A DNA stretch of 64,000 nt from assembly GCA_015064685.1 (NCBI GenBank), contig SVRT01000008.1, positions 1-64,000 of the forward strand, written 5' to 3'. Below, piece after piece: positions 1-8,200 of this stretch. Both the position numbers and the translations under genes were made by a program. Within the stretch, counting starts at the first letter, position 1, and the number at the start of each line of letters is the position of its first letter. A model generated the notes under the pieces. That model was not told the origin of the DNA, ran no database searches, and saw only the letters and a program-made list of their open reading frames with translations. Source of the stretch: Oscillospiraceae bacterium (lineage in GTDB: Bacteria; Bacillota; Clostridia; Oscillospirales; CAG-272).

Positions 1-500
1 GTATATACGTAATCCTCTGCGACGTAGAAATAATAATCTTTTTCGTCCTTCATGGAAAAAATATTCGTTTTGAGAACAGGACACGCGCCGTCTTCATATC
101 CGTAGATTTTCACGATGCCGCTTCTGCAACTGCAGATCATAAGCCCACTATCCCACTTGCAATTTTTCGGAGCCACTTCTGTTCCGCTCAACGCCTCGTG
201 AAGAAGCGTACGGATATTTTCAAGCCTTGCCGCAGTCAAATCATCGTCGTACTCGACATCGGAACCGTATTCCTTCTCATACGCCTTGCGGTCCTTGATC
301 TCTTTGCTGAGCCAAATGAGGTTTCCCTTGCCGTCAAACAAGCGGTTTTTCGAAAATGTGTACTTTTTCAGAATATTGCGAAGTGCCTCGCGAGCCTCTT
401 CAAAATTATCAAATGAAGAGATGCTTGTTTTCAAGTCGAGAGGCGTATAATAAGACTTCGGAAGCGACGTCTTAACAGACAATACCCAAGTGTTTTTCAT
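1..500 (-). CDS. Hypothetical protein, C-terminus beyond window edge
   Basis: I do not recognise this protein. An open minus-strand frame starts at an ATG with GGAGG eight to nine bases upstream and runs off the left edge after about 166 codons without a stop. The product is soluble-looking and mixed charged, beginning MKNTWVLSVKTSLPK, with a Lys/Glu-rich stretch around residues 60-85. Three cysteines lie close together near residues 118-130 (NCKWDSGLMICSCR). There is no signal peptide or membrane segment. It follows the 186-residue gene upstream by 35 bases and is probably its operon partner. No function can be assigned. Confidence 0.75.
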   Translation of the reverse strand, partial: MKNTWVLSVKTSLPKSYYTPLDLKTSISSFDNFEEAREALRNILKKYTFSKNRLFDGKGNLIWLSKEIKDRKAYEKEYGSDVEYDDDLTAARLENIRTLLHEALSGTEVAPKNCKWDSGLMICSCRSGIVKIYGYEDGACPVLKTNIFSMKDEKDYYFYVAEDYVY

Positions 501-535
501 GATTTTATTCCTCCGTTTTTTATAATTAGTCAAGA

Positions 536-1096
536 TCAAACCGAATACATTTGTACGTTTTCTTGGTTGACATCGTCAAAGCCAAAGCAAACAGCGACAA
601 ACACCTGTCTGCCACTATCGGCAAGAGTGTCAAGAAAATCTTGCGCTGTGGCATCGTCAATTTTATCAAGATTATAGATGAAAATAGGGCGGTCATCCTC
701 TTTATTCAGGCTGTGTGTAGGCCCACAAAGAATATTTGAGAGATCCCTATCTCGCTCACTGCACTTTTTCATAAACTCAATCGTATCGTCCGTGGAGAAG
801 TCAAGGCTGTTCGGCACAAAGTTTGCGGCGATTCGGTTGTCGCCCATAAAATCGGCGTTTCTGATATAACAGACCTGATAGTTTTTACCGTCCATTTCAA
901 TATCGGAGTGGATCACGAAATGTCCGTCATCGAAGCGATCGGGATCGTTTTCCGCGTCATAATCACCGATCAGCTCACGAAGAAGGTCGAGAGCAAGATC
1001 GGAATATTCACCGCAAAGAACACAGATGGGCTTTTTGATATTCAGTTCAAGATCAAGAGTGGAGGCGGATGTGATTTGAAGTTTTTTGATTTTCAT
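536..1096 (-). CDS. Hypothetical protein, degenerate RecF/SMC-like ATPase fold
   Basis: A 186-residue protein preceded by AAGGAG at good spacing. The N-terminus, with a beta hairpin followed by LNIKKPICVLCGEYSDLALDL, is laid out like the first strand and P-loop helix of AAA_15/RecF/SMC-type ATPases, but the GxxGxGKS Walker A is replaced by GEYSDLAL. The C-terminus (RPIFIYNLDKIDDATAQDF, then RQVFVAVC) resembles a Walker B strand with the following sensor/H-loop strand. It may therefore be a non-hydrolysing ATPase relative of about half the usual size. The fold reading is inference from pattern. It is the first gene of a two-gene unit with the partial gene downstream. Confidence 0.7.
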   Translation of the reverse strand: MKIKKLQITSASTLDLELNIKKPICVLCGEYSDLALDLLRELIGDYDAENDPDRFDDGHFVIHSDIEMDGKNYQVCYIRNADFMGDNRIAANFVPNSLDFSTDDTIEFMKKCSERDRDLSNILCGPTHSLNKEDDRPIFIYNLDKIDDATAQDFLDTLADSGRQVFVAVCFGFDDVNQENVQMYSV

Positions 1097-1465
1097 AGCT
1101 TTTCTCCTTAAAATTGATATAGTTAGGGTGTTGGTACAGGCATATTATAGCAAAACTTATGAGACGTTTTGCGGACATAAGGCTTTGCATAGAAAATAAT
1201 GATATTGCATTGCGAAGGTATTTATGATGTATATATTATAGCTTACGATACGTCCGCAAAAGGGGACACAGCCTGTTATATAAAGTATTTGAGAACAAAT
1301 CAACAATGGAGAACTAAAAAAGCAAAAAGGAAAGACGGATAGAAGCAGAACTATCTGCAACTATCCGTCTTTCCTCGCCCATTACACTAATATCCATAAA
1401 CTTCTTTATGATAACCGGCGTATAGCGTTGGGCTTTTTGTTATACTATCTTCAAAAATCACGCGA
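1097..1465. other. Intergenic region between two minus-strand units
   Basis: I see no convincing gene here; the open frames are Cys/Phe-rich noise. On the minus strand a TATAAT lies at 1144-1149 about 48 bases before the 186-residue gene, but its -35 (GCAAAA at 17 bases) is poor, so it is only a weak promoter candidate. The other feature is the terminator hairpin of the acyltransferase operon, listed separately. Confidence 0.5.
1322..1374 (-). terminator. Rho-independent terminator of the GT8-acyltransferase operon
   Basis: Perfect 14-base arms (GGAAAGACGGATAG and its complement, 1329-1342 and 1361-1374) enclose an 18-base loop that can itself pair GCAG with CTGC. On the minus strand the stem is followed by TTTTTGCTTTTTT, which makes it a strong terminator in that direction. 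It lies about 90 bases past the stop of the CrtO-like gene. Confidence 0.85.
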
Positions 1466-2020
1466 TCATTTTTGTGTTCTCGCGTAAAGCTTAACAAGTG
1501 TGTGGGAGGTGTAGCGCAATATCGCTACGGGGAGAATGCTGAGAATGAAATTTACAACGTATATGGGTATCCATATCGATGGAGCGGAGCAGATCGGGAT
1601 AAACATAATAACGAATCCAAGCACCGCATTTGCAATATGGATTATTACGCCGTAATTCGATTCGACAAGAAATCTTCCGAGATACTCGGGGCTTTCCGTA
1701 TCACGAAGCTCGCTTTTGGAAAATCCCGTAAACATTCCAAGCTCGGGAACGTGATCCTTCCATTTTTTTATCTTGAGCTTGGTATAAAATTTTCTTTCCT
1801 TTGCCGATACGTTAAAGAACCGTCTTCCTGGCAGATACCAGGATTTTGGTGTGAGTCTGCGGATTATCAAGGCACCGATACCGTCCTGAGCGATGATCGC
1901 AATAACGCCGATAGCAACCGCCAAAAGATTTGTGAGCAAAAGCTTAAGAGAAAACGCAACTAACGTGTTGGCGATCGCAATAATTATCGCGCCACCTATG
2001 ATGATAGTCAAATAGAGCAT
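1466..2020 (-). CDS. CrtO-like membrane acyltransferase
   Basis: A 184-residue membrane protein resembling glycosyl-4,4'-diaponeurosporenoate acyltransferase (CrtO of staphyloxanthin synthesis), which esterifies a sugar hydroxyl with a fatty acid. Visible family marks are the RRFFNVSAKERKFYTKLKIKKW segment (residues about 66-87), matching the FY-x(3-5)-KW block of CrtO, a central helix with IIHIANAV, and the C-terminal RY-x(6)-LYAR tail. Four hydrophobic segments lie near residues 2-22, 30-50, 125-145 and 150-168. The start has GAGGTGG upstream and overlaps the PlsC-like gene by 13 bases, so the two are translationally coupled. I see no carotenoid genes nearby, so the acceptor is probably another glycosylated lipid; that is inference. 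Confidence 0.75.
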   Translation of the reverse strand: MLYLTIIIGGAIIIAIANTLVAFSLKLLLTNLLAVAIGVIAIIAQDGIGALIIRRLTPKSWYLPGRRFFNVSAKERKFYTKLKIKKWKDHVPELGMFTGFSKSELRDTESPEYLGRFLVESNYGVIIHIANAVLGFVIMFIPICSAPSIWIPIYVVNFILSILPVAILRYTSHTLVKLYARTQK

Positions 2021-2865
2021 GCGTCCACCTCGCCGTCTGTCGTGTATTCAAGCTTTTTCCCGTAAAAGCTCTCGTAGGTCTTCTTCCAGAGCTTGTAATT
2101 CTCTCTGCACATTCTGTCACTGTCCTCACGTGTTGAAAGGGTTGAGTCGGGATAAATTGCGGGAAGAATGTTTACGGTGTATGCCTGGATCGGCAAGCCG
2201 TCTGCGTCATATCTGTCTGTATCCTCAAGAGTGATGAAAATAGGGAGCACCGGGACCTGATTTTTTACCGCAAAGCGAAATGCACCAAGCTTGAGCGGTC
2301 TCGGCTTGCGGTAGTTGTACCACATACCCTGCTCGGGATAGATGAGGATCTTTTCACCGCGCGCGAAAAGCTCGGTCATGGCATTATTTAACGCTTTAAT
2401 GCCCTTGAGAGAGGAGGAAAGGGGGAGTGTGTTGCAATGACGGAAAAGATATCCGTAAAAGCCGCCGAAGGAGGTGTAATTGCCCTCGCGGATTATCTTG
2501 TAGAGCATTCTGCCCTCAAGACCGGGGATAAGAGACTTATAAACCGCATAATTATCAAATGCGTTGAAATGGTTGCAGGTTACAAGCGCTCCACGTCCCT
2601 TGATCGCCTCAAGGTTTTCCTTGCCGCGGATCTCCTTGAGAACAACGTCGCCGCGCTTCATCATCTTTTCGAAATGATTACGCCCGACTCTGTTTGCGAT
2701 AAACGAGCCTATGCGTGTTGATAGTTTCTTTTGCGTATAATCGACGCTGTCGGGATCGAGCGGAGTTGTTTCGGGATCGTCCTCAACGTCCTTGTCGAAG
2801 AGTCCGAGACGCTCATATTCCTCTATGCGGTCGAGTATTTTCTTTCTGTTTTCTGATATCTCCAT
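2008..2865 (-). CDS. PlsC-like 1-acyl-glycerol-3-phosphate acyltransferase
   Basis: A 285-residue member of the LPLAT/PlsC superfamily, which moves acyl chains onto lysophosphatidate or related acceptors at the membrane. The catalytic HX4D motif is present (NHFNAFD, H99 and D104). The second block is IYPEQGMW (residues 175-182), a variant of the usual FPEGT/EGTR motif with Gln in place of Gly after the Glu. The first 50 residues are acidic and unusual for the family. Its start overlaps the stop of the GT8 gene (ATGA), and its end overlaps the CrtO-like gene, so the three proteins should be made together. The substrate could be a glycolipid intermediate rather than lysophosphatidate. Confidence 0.9.
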   Translation of the reverse strand: MEISENRKKILDRIEEYERLGLFDKDVEDDPETTPLDPDSVDYTQKKLSTRIGSFIANRVGRNHFEKMMKRGDVVLKEIRGKENLEAIKGRGALVTCNHFNAFDNYAVYKSLIPGLEGRMLYKIIREGNYTSFGGFYGYLFRHCNTLPLSSSLKGIKALNNAMTELFARGEKILIYPEQGMWYNYRKPRPLKLGAFRFAVKNQVPVLPIFITLEDTDRYDADGLPIQAYTVNILPAIYPDSTLSTREDSDRMCRENYKLWKKTYESFYGKKLEYTTDGEVDACSI

Positions 2866-3899
2866 CAGTCTGCCTCCGCGGCTACAAGTCTGTTCTTACC
2901 GCAAACGAAATCCTCAACAAAGGATTCGAGTCCGATTATGGTGAAGGATTTTGATTCGTTGTTACGAAGGGAAGCGCAATGAAAGAGCTCCTCCTCGGTC
3001 TCCTTTTTGGCGAGAGCCTCGAGAGCGGTATACTGATCGTCATCTCTCTTTTTGTCGCTGTCGCTGTAATTGTTCTTTAATGCGAGAAGCTCAGCATAAA
3101 AGGGAGTGCGCTCCGCATATTTCCAGAAAAGGTCTCCGTAAAGTATGCCGTCATATTTCCAGGGCTTGAAATTGATCTTGTAGTGAGCAATATATGGGAT
3201 CTGGTTAGGATCAGAATAGGGCATAGGAGTCTTATTCCAAAGAAGATTGAGCATCTTGACTCTGCCGTAGCAGATAACGTTGAGATAATCCTGATCCTGC
3301 GCTACGGAGTAGGTCTTTACGTTCAGCAGGGAAGCGAACACCTCTTCAATTTGAATTTTTCTCATCTCGCGAAGGTTCATAACAAGGATTCCCGCGTTGA
3401 AGTATTTGCTTCTCGGGACACCTAAAACCACCTCGGAATATGTTCCGAAAACGTCGATGTCTGTGACGACCTCCTCGCCCATAGCTCCCACGAGATTGTT
3501 ACCAAGAGGAGTGATGAACATTTCAGCAACGTCGCGGGTGATAGCGATATCGCAATCAAGATAGAGTCCCTTGTCATACTGAGGGAACATATCGGGGATG
3601 AAGAAGCGGTAGTAGGTCGCTCTGGTGTAGTAGTCACGGAGATGGAGACGCTCACAGAGAGTGTTCACCTTCTCGGTTACGTCGCAGAAGGTTATCTTGA
3701 TATTATCCTCTTGCATGGAGCTTATCACGCTTGTGTATCTTTCGCTGAGTCCCTCAATGAGGATGTTGATGTCGTAAAAATATTTGTCGCTAGCGTTATC
3801 CTTGAGAGATTCAAGGGCGACTGTAAGATAAGGAGCATAGTTGTCATCGACTGCGAAAAAGATCGGTACTGTTTTTCTGTTGTTCTGTGTGTTCTTCAT
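2865..3899 (-). CDS. Glycosyltransferase family 8 protein
   Basis: A 344-residue retaining glycosyltransferase of the GT8 family (GspA/RfaJ/LgtC type). It starts VPIFFAVDDNYAPYLTVALESL, the nucleotide-sugar binding strand-helix of the family, and has the metal-binding DXD motif as YLDCDIAI (D115, D117). The conserved KYFNAGILVMNL block and a later IAHYKINFKPW block follow. It has no membrane segment and is probably cytosolic. I chose the internal ATG because GGAGG lies eight bases upstream; the open frame runs 42 codons further without a start signal. It is first in the operon with two acyltransferases, which suggests synthesis of an acylated glycolipid. Confidence 0.9.
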   Translation of the reverse strand: MKNTQNNRKTVPIFFAVDDNYAPYLTVALESLKDNASDKYFYDINILIEGLSERYTSVISSMQEDNIKITFCDVTEKVNTLCERLHLRDYYTRATYYRFFIPDMFPQYDKGLYLDCDIAITRDVAEMFITPLGNNLVGAMGEEVVTDIDVFGTYSEVVLGVPRSKYFNAGILVMNLREMRKIQIEEVFASLLNVKTYSVAQDQDYLNVICYGRVKMLNLLWNKTPMPYSDPNQIPYIAHYKINFKPWKYDGILYGDLFWKYAERTPFYAELLALKNNYSDSDKKRDDDQYTALEALAKKETEEELFHCASLRNNESKSFTIIGLESFVEDFVCGKNRLVAAEAD

Positions 3900-3988
3900 A
3901 ATTTGCCTCCGTAATTTGAATGTTGATGTATCGTATCGTAAGATGAAAATATCCGTATAAAAGGACACCGCCGAAAAAGATTCTGGCG

Positions 3989-4003
3989 TGTGTCCACGAC
4001 ACA
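3989..4003 (-). promoter_or_regulatory. Palindrome at the transcription start of the GT8 operon
   Basis: TGTGTC and GACACA arms are separated by three bases, a perfect 6-3-6 inverted repeat immediately downstream of the -10 box. The expected start of transcription falls inside it. This placement is typical of a repressor operator. No regulator gene is adjacent, so the protein that might bind is unknown. Confidence 0.4.
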
Positions 4004-4032
4004 ATAATACCGCATGCAAAGGCAAAAGTCAA
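4004..4032 (-). promoter_or_regulatory. Sigma-A promoter of the GT8-acyltransferase operon
   Basis: On the minus strand TTGACT and TATTAT are separated by exactly 17 bases, about 105 bases before the GT8 start codon. It is the only good promoter between the HAD gene terminator and the GT8 gene. Confidence 0.7.
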
Positions 4033-4085
4033 TGAACGGATAGTTCAATTGGCTCTACGGATAAGGGAAGAGGAACTCTACTGAT

Positions 4086-4121
4086 AGTAAAAAGCGATTC
4101 TACTCATAGTAGAATCGCTTT
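4086..4121 (-). terminator. Terminator of the HAD phosphatase gene
   Basis: Perfect 13-base arms (AAAGCGATTCTAC and complement, 4091-4103 and 4109-4121) around a five-base loop, followed on the minus strand by a T-rich tract (TTTTTACT). It separates the HAD gene from the GT8 operon. Confidence 0.8.
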
Positions 4122-4151
4122 GTGTATAAGGGTTTTGAAGCTCTGATCGAA

Positions 4152-5012
4152 TCAATCCATCTCGTTGGAGCGACGGTACTGCGAGAGCTGCTGCTCCTCC
4201 TTGGATTTGAGCTTTTCAAGGATCGCCATGTTCTCGATCATAAGCTTAACGATCTTCTCAAGCGTGGAATTTGGGGAATAATCAGCTACGCAAACGTAGT
4301 TTATGCGCTCATCGTCAACGAGGGGCTTGACCGTTTCGCTTTTGCCCGATTGGTAGAGTGCGATCGATTTTCCGCCCTTTGACTTGAGCATCTTCATGCA
4401 GGGAATATCGGTCATTCCGTCGCCGATGTAGATCATATTGCGATATGCGATTCGGCGGAGACTCTCGTCCTGGAGACGGTTGAGGTTATAGTCGTCAGTT
4501 ACGTCGAGGATGCCCTTGGATATTCTGTAAATGTACTGAGTTTTGAGTGTGTAGTTGATCGCAAGAGCGGGCCAGAGTGCCTCGCCGTTTTCGTCGTACA
4601 TATACTTGCAGGCATAGATCCTCTTGAAGTATTTCGCGATGGGAGTACCTTGGATGATCTCGTAGGTTCCCGAGGAGATGATGTAATGCTCGATCTTTAC
4701 GCCGAGTGACTCACCGTATTCGTTGATGCGGTCAAACCAGGTCTCGACACCCTTGAAAAGCACGACGTTCTCTCCGCACTTGTTGAGATATTCCTCAGTG
4801 AGGGGAATACCCTTTTCCTTGCACTTTTTGATCATGACGAACATATACGCGAGGATCTTTTCAACCTCGTGCTTTTCTGTTATGTTGGCTGCCGCGCCCC
4901 AGAATTCGTTGGACGTCATTCCGAGATTTTTTATAAAGCTGTACTCCTGCATATCTGTCGTGCAGAGAGTTTTATCAAAGTCGTATAAAATTCCAATTGT
5001 CGTCTTAGGCAT
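4152..5012 (-). CDS. HAD-superfamily phosphatase
   Basis: A 286-residue haloacid dehalogenase-type hydrolase. Motif I is DFDKT (nucleophile D11, acid D13), motif II is IISSGT (S113/S114) and motif IV is GDGMTDIP (D198, D202). The helical cap lies between motifs I and II, as in the phosphoserine phosphatase/PHOSPHO branch. The length is somewhat more than for SerB because of an insertion around residues 145-190 and a charged tail. The substrate cannot be read from sequence. It has its own promoter and terminator and AAAGGAGG before the start, so it is a single-gene unit. Confidence 0.85.
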   Translation of the reverse strand: MPKTTIGILYDFDKTLCTTDMQEYSFIKNLGMTSNEFWGAAANITEKHEVEKILAYMFVMIKKCKEKGIPLTEEYLNKCGENVVLFKGVETWFDRINEYGESLGVKIEHYIISSGTYEIIQGTPIAKYFKRIYACKYMYDENGEALWPALAINYTLKTQYIYRISKGILDVTDDYNLNRLQDESLRRIAYRNMIYIGDGMTDIPCMKMLKSKGGKSIALYQSGKSETVKPLVDDERINYVCVADYSPNSTLEKIVKLMIENMAILEKLKSKEEQQLSQYRRSNEMD

Positions 5013-5067
5013 GCTGTTTCCTCCTTTGGGTATTTGCTAAAAATAATATCGTATTGCTTCATTAATA

Positions 5068-5097
5068 ATTATAACACGCTCTGCGGAGAGATGTCAA
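5068..5097 (-). promoter_or_regulatory. Sigma-A promoter of the HAD phosphatase gene
   Basis: TTGACA and TATAAT, both perfect, are separated by 18 bases on the minus strand, about 55 bases before the start codon. Confidence 0.8.
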
Positions 5098-5163
5098 GGG
5101 GAAAAAAGGGAAAAAATGTATATTATAGAAAGAATAAGCATTCTAAACGGTTATTTACTTGAA

Positions 5164-5200
5164 ACGAAAAAACGGGCAGGCGCGGTTTCCCACGCCTGCC
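5164..5200 (-). terminator. Terminator of the giant lipoprotein gene
   Basis: Arms GGCAGGCG and CGCCTGCC (5175-5182 and 5193-5200) form a GC-rich stem with a ten-base loop. On the minus strand it is followed by CGTTTTTTCGTTTC. The plus side is also T-rich, but no plus-strand gene ends here. Confidence 0.8.
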
Positions 5201-5238
5201 TTTGTGTTTGTTTTTTATGATTTGATATTTACCTTGGA

Positions 5239-8200
5239 TTATACCTGACGGTTGAATAAGAGAATCATATTTCCGGCAACGTCGTCAGAATACCATCTGA
5301 CTACTACGGTATACGTCTCGCCTGCTTTCAGCTCGTAATCGATTCTGAAGTTGTTTTCGTATCCGCTATCGTCATCCATGCGGATGCAATTACCGGATGA
5401 ACTGTACAAGTATCCGTACGTATCACTGCCGGCGGCAGATGTAAATGTCCATACGCCGTCTTCTGTGGGAGTAATCGTATAGCTCTTGGTTTCGCCCTCG
5501 CCGATATAATCCTTGAAGGAAACATCATCAGAGATATTTCCAATATCGATCGTCTCGGTAAAGGTTATAGCGTAATCGAAGCTGCTATCCGCACCGTAGG
5601 GAACAAATGCGAATCTTACGTTGTAATTGGTGTAGCCGTGCTCGGCTGCATATGCCTCAACAGCTGCTTTGCTGAATGCTACAGCCTGGATTCCGTCGAT
5701 GGTAATGAACTCAATTCCGTCAACGATTATTTCAGTACCGTCAGCAAAGTAAAGGCTTACGTACTGGCTGAATTCAACCTGATTTCTAGCATAGTAACCT
5801 ATAACGTAATACTCACCGTTACCGTATGCCTCGGTAAGATCCTCCATAATGATGCTTCCGCTTGCGCCGTTTGCGTTCTCAAGACCGCAGGTGAAGCAGT
5901 AATACCAGTTATCGTGGATCTGTATCCAATTATGGTCGTTAGGCTCTACGGGATAAGATTCCGTATGCTTTCCGCAAATTACACACTCATCACACTCCTC
6001 GCCTTCCTGTGAGCAGGTTGAGGGCTTGATCGTAATGTCGCGATAGAATTTGCAGATGTTTTCGGACGATGTCCAGCTTTCACCGTTGCTGTTTTCATAG
6101 GATGTTGTTCTTACACAACCGTCGGTGAAGGTGTATGAGTAGTTATATTTGTACCAATAACCGTGAGCGTCTGTCCTATAATTGAAGATGTCGAACGAAT
6201 AGTTCTTGTACCAGACGTAAGCGCGATCTTGTTCAGAGCGCTCTCCATAAGAATCGGTATAGATGGACTTTACGCGGCGACCTCCGTCACCAAACGGACC
6301 GTTGTAGGGAGCTTCCTCGCTCAGGCGCTGATACCAATATTCCTCTCCGTCAGAGTAAATAGATTTCTGATATTCACGGCAAATGTAGGAGTTGCCTTCG
6401 CTATCAATGGCATATTCATAAGTCTCCTCGCGATACTTATTTCGATTGTCGTCAAGGGTATGATTTGCCTTACGCTCATATTTGATGTGATCGCCGTTGC
6501 TGTTATAATAATTGTTTATGTAGAAGTAGCTTCCGCAATCCTCGCAATCAAGCTTTGTGCAATTATCCGTGCTGGAGTCTACATAATCGTGGTAGAGCAT
6601 ACTGTCGCCTGTCTTAAAGGTAACCTCGTGGGCGAACTCACCGGTCTCCTCGTTGTAGTTGAACTGCCAGGTTTCGTAGCGGTATGCGATACAGTCGTTC
6701 GGGTTTTCCTTTTTCCAATAATATGCGTATCTGATCTTGTAGACACATGCTGCATCCTCAGGATCTGTTACCGCACATTTGTAGATGCGGAATTCGTTCC
6801 ACAAGCTATCTCTGTAGTTGAAATTATCAATATTGTACTGACTTTCGGTAATTGCGTCCTCGATCCAGTTTTCGCACCAATAGCCTCCAAAATCGCAAAG
6901 GCTATGGTCTATGGAAAGATGTCCGTATGCTTCGCATACGCATCCGTATACGGTTGCGTAGCCTCCGCATACGCTACCGAGACCCGCAAGATCGATAATT
7001 TCTTTCGCATACGTTTCATGAGCGTTTGTTTCTTGACTGTATGAGTGATCACAGTAGTTACAGGTGTAATTGATGATCGCGCCGTCCTCACAGGAGGAGC
7101 CCTCACCGTTTATGAGCGAGCCTGTAATAGTGTAATCGTGTTCTGTGGAAGCAATAACGTATTCGGTGTCTGCGACAAGAGTTCCGCCGATGCTTATAGT
7201 AACGGTGTAATAGTATGTGTTCAGGCAATTCTCAAGATCTCTTACCGTGTAATAAGAGCGATCGTAGCGGAGACCGCATTTTGAGCAAGAGCGAGCTTGA
7301 ACGTAAATCAATTTGCCATCTTCATCATAGTATTCGTTGTCCGTTCCGTTATCAAAGCAGGAGTCCTGCAGATAGATTCTATTTTCCTTTCCGCAAGCGC
7401 ATGCCTCGTAGACAAATGAGCCGCCACAAGCGCCGTATTGCTCAAGGTCTATTGTTTCCTTTTGCATCATGCGATGATCATACTCTGTTCTTACGTTACT
7501 GATGCATCCGCAACCCGAATGGATGTATCCGGTAAGGACACCTTCCACACATGTGGATGCGTCGTTAAGAAGTGTAGCGAAACGAATACTTGCGTGATGC
7601 TTACAACCGCCTACATTTGATTGCTTGGCAGTAAATGTAAATCCGATAACGCCCTCTTCGTCGTATCCGTAGAATCCGATACGGTAAACGTAGGTTGCAT
7701 CCGCGTTCAAGTATGCGGAAAGAAGGAACTGAGCGTTATACGATCCGTCATCATTTCTTGCTATTTCAATAAGCTCTCCGTCCTGCATCATATAAAGGGT
7801 TACGTAGGTGTCGCGGTCTGAAAGACCCATGATAGAGTATATAGCGGATACCGACGGTGTGAAATAGTAGTCGTAATAATACTGTCCATTGTTGCTGTGG
7901 TACTCTGCGTTACCCTGAAGAATCTCTGTACTGATAAGCTCATTGCACTTATCACATGTGGAAGAAAGGTGCGTTTTACCGTCAATCTGAATTACATCTA
8001 CATTGTTAAAGCTATGGTTGGAGTAGAGCTTCTCGTACTCTTGAGTGTAGAGGATCTCACTGCCGAGAGCGATCGTTACAGTGGTTGTTTCGTATTCTAC
8101 ACAACCCTCTTCAACCGAGGCTGCACTTTTTTCGTAGAAGAGCCCGCAGGTATCGCAGGTATAGGTGTTGCTTTCTTCGTCATAATGAGTGCCGTTACTC

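Noticed and set aside
1157..1360. 67-residue minus-strand frame
   Set aside because: It spans the operon terminator, has no ribosome site and looks like noise.
3900..4025. N-terminal extension of the GT8 protein
   Set aside because: No ribosome site; it would start within the promoter region, and the chosen ATG has GGAGG.
6163..7044. Long plus-strand frames (also 10726-11349 and 13285-13968) opposite the giant gene
   Set aside because: They are Val/Ile/Cys-rich mirror images of the repeat codons, lack ribosome sites and resemble no family; the minus-strand reading has signal peptide, repeats and domains.
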